From positions 1 through 5,924 of the forward strand of contig JAGHCL010000161.1 of assembly GCA_021160485.1 (NCBI GenBank): 5,924 nt of DNA, read 5' to 3'. The stretch is from Candidatus Desulfofervidaceae bacterium. GTDB taxonomy: Bacteria > Desulfobacterota > Desulfofervidia > Desulfofervidales > Desulfofervidaceae. The translations under genes were made by a program, and so were the position numbers. The notes below the pieces were generated by a model that saw only the letters and a list, made by a program, of their open reading frames with translations, searched no databases and was not told the origin of the DNA. The stretch's first letter is position 1, and each line of letters starts with the position of its first letter. Positions 5,309 to 5,924 of this stretch are shown piece after piece.

Positions 5309-5924
5309 ATGCTAAAAATTGGTTGCTGTGGCTTCCCGGTTGCCCAGAGTAAGTATTTTCAGAATTTTAACACAATAGAAATTCAACAGAGTTTCTATCG
5401 GACTCTGGGAGAAAAACAAGTAAGAAACTGGCGGGATAATGCCCATCCAGATTTTGAATTTGTGCTGAAGGCTCCTCAATGTGTTACTCATTTCCCTAAT
5501 AGTCCTACCTATCGTCGGGCAGATCTACCTATAGAAAAACGGGAACAATGTGGTGGCTTTAGATTAAACGCCGTCACAGAAGAAGTCATGGAGGTTTTTT
5601 TTGCCCGTGCCGATGTGCTCAAAGCAGAAAAATTTCTTTTTCAAACCCCTGTATCTTTTAAACCGACAGAGGAAAACATCAAAGCCATGCTGCTTTTTTT
5701 TAAACATTTTCAGAACCGGGGTGTTTTTATCTGGGAACCGCGGGGTAAAGAATGGCTACCTGAAATTGTTAAGTCCATTTGCCAGCAGGCAGGGCTCATT
5801 CATGTCGTTGACCCTTTTTTATATGGAAAACCTGTATGGGGAGACTTTTCATATTTCCGTCTTCACGGAAATCTTCGCACTTATCAATATTCTTATTCTG
5901 ATACCGAATTATATCGTCTTTTAG
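5309..5924 (+). CDS. DUF72 (YecE-like) family protein, 3' end outside the window
   Basis: The frame is open from ATG 5309 to the window end, 205 codons. AAGGT (5296-5300) lies 8 nt upstream, and the gene follows the methyltransferase stop by 63 nt. Family features are the opening KIGCCGFP, then NTIEIQQSFYR (residues 28-38), FEFVLKAPQ (about 62-70), WEPRG in the second half and YFRLHGN near the cut end. DUF72 proteins adopt a TIM-barrel fold and usually have about 240-290 residues, so 35-85 residues are probably missing at the C-terminus. The biochemical function of the family is not established. The start variant with two cysteines is, from memory, more common in archaeal and thermophile members. 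Same strand and spacing suggest that it belongs to the plus-strand operon. Confidence 0.88.
   Translation, partial: MLKIGCCGFPVAQSKYFQNFNTIEIQQSFYRTLGEKQVRNWRDNAHPDFEFVLKAPQCVTHFPNSPTYRRADLPIEKREQCGGFRLNAVTEEVMEVFFARADVLKAEKFLFQTPVSFKPTEENIKAMLLFFKHFQNRGVFIWEPRGKEWLPEIVKSICQQAGLIHVVDPFLYGKPVWGDFSYFRLHGNLRTYQYSYSDTELYRLL

Noticed and set aside
5601..5924. Plus-strand open frame of 107 codons reaching the window end
   Set aside because: Out of frame with the DUF72 gene, which is open through the same stretch with family motifs such as YFRLHGN.

Overview
The window looks like bacterial chromosome, moderately AT-rich and densely coded, with no sign of phage, transposase, CRISPR, tRNA or rRNA. 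The gene content (mraZ-rsmH-ftsL order, a lipobox peptide, a stand-alone AICAR transformylase, and a DUF72 protein with a Cys-Cys-Gly-Phe-Pro start) would fit a Gram-negative anaerobe of the Desulfobacterota/Thermodesulfobacteriota type. That placement is inference only; nothing here is taxonomically decisive.

Left part, minus strand (about 1930 down to 1): the head of a division/cell-wall (dcw) cluster. A TTGACA promoter and a row of 10-bp GTGG-type repeats (probable MraZ operator) lead into mraZ, then rsmH (TTG start, 1 nt after the mraZ stop), then a single-domain CheY-like response regulator, then the first 44 codons of an FtsL-like membrane protein. The genes are tightly packed: the regulator's Shine-Dalgarno overlaps the rsmH stop, and the regulator's stop overlaps the FtsL start (ATGA). 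A response regulator in this slot is the most unusual feature of the arrangement.

Middle (1880-2256): a divergent control region. It holds the minus-strand mraZ promoter/operator, a 9-bp perfect hairpin flanked by an A-tract and a T-tract, and a plus-strand promoter (TTGACA-17-TAAAGT). Next comes a perfect Shine-Dalgarno and a 43-residue lipoprotein-like ORF. Downstream of that ORF, plausible coding text continues in the other two frames up to the start of the next gene, so it may be a frameshifted remnant of a longer lipoprotein.

Right part, plus strand (2257-5924): a likely operon with a stand-alone AICAR transformylase (PurH C-terminal half without the IMP cyclohydrolase domain), a 63-residue coiled-coil protein, a 100-bp gap with an imperfect 75-bp hairpin, an RsmF-like rRNA m5C methyltransferase with both catalytic cysteines, and a DUF72 (YecE-like) gene cut by the window end. 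The two halves serve envelope growth/division and purine/RNA metabolism. The only evident link between them is the shared divergent control region.
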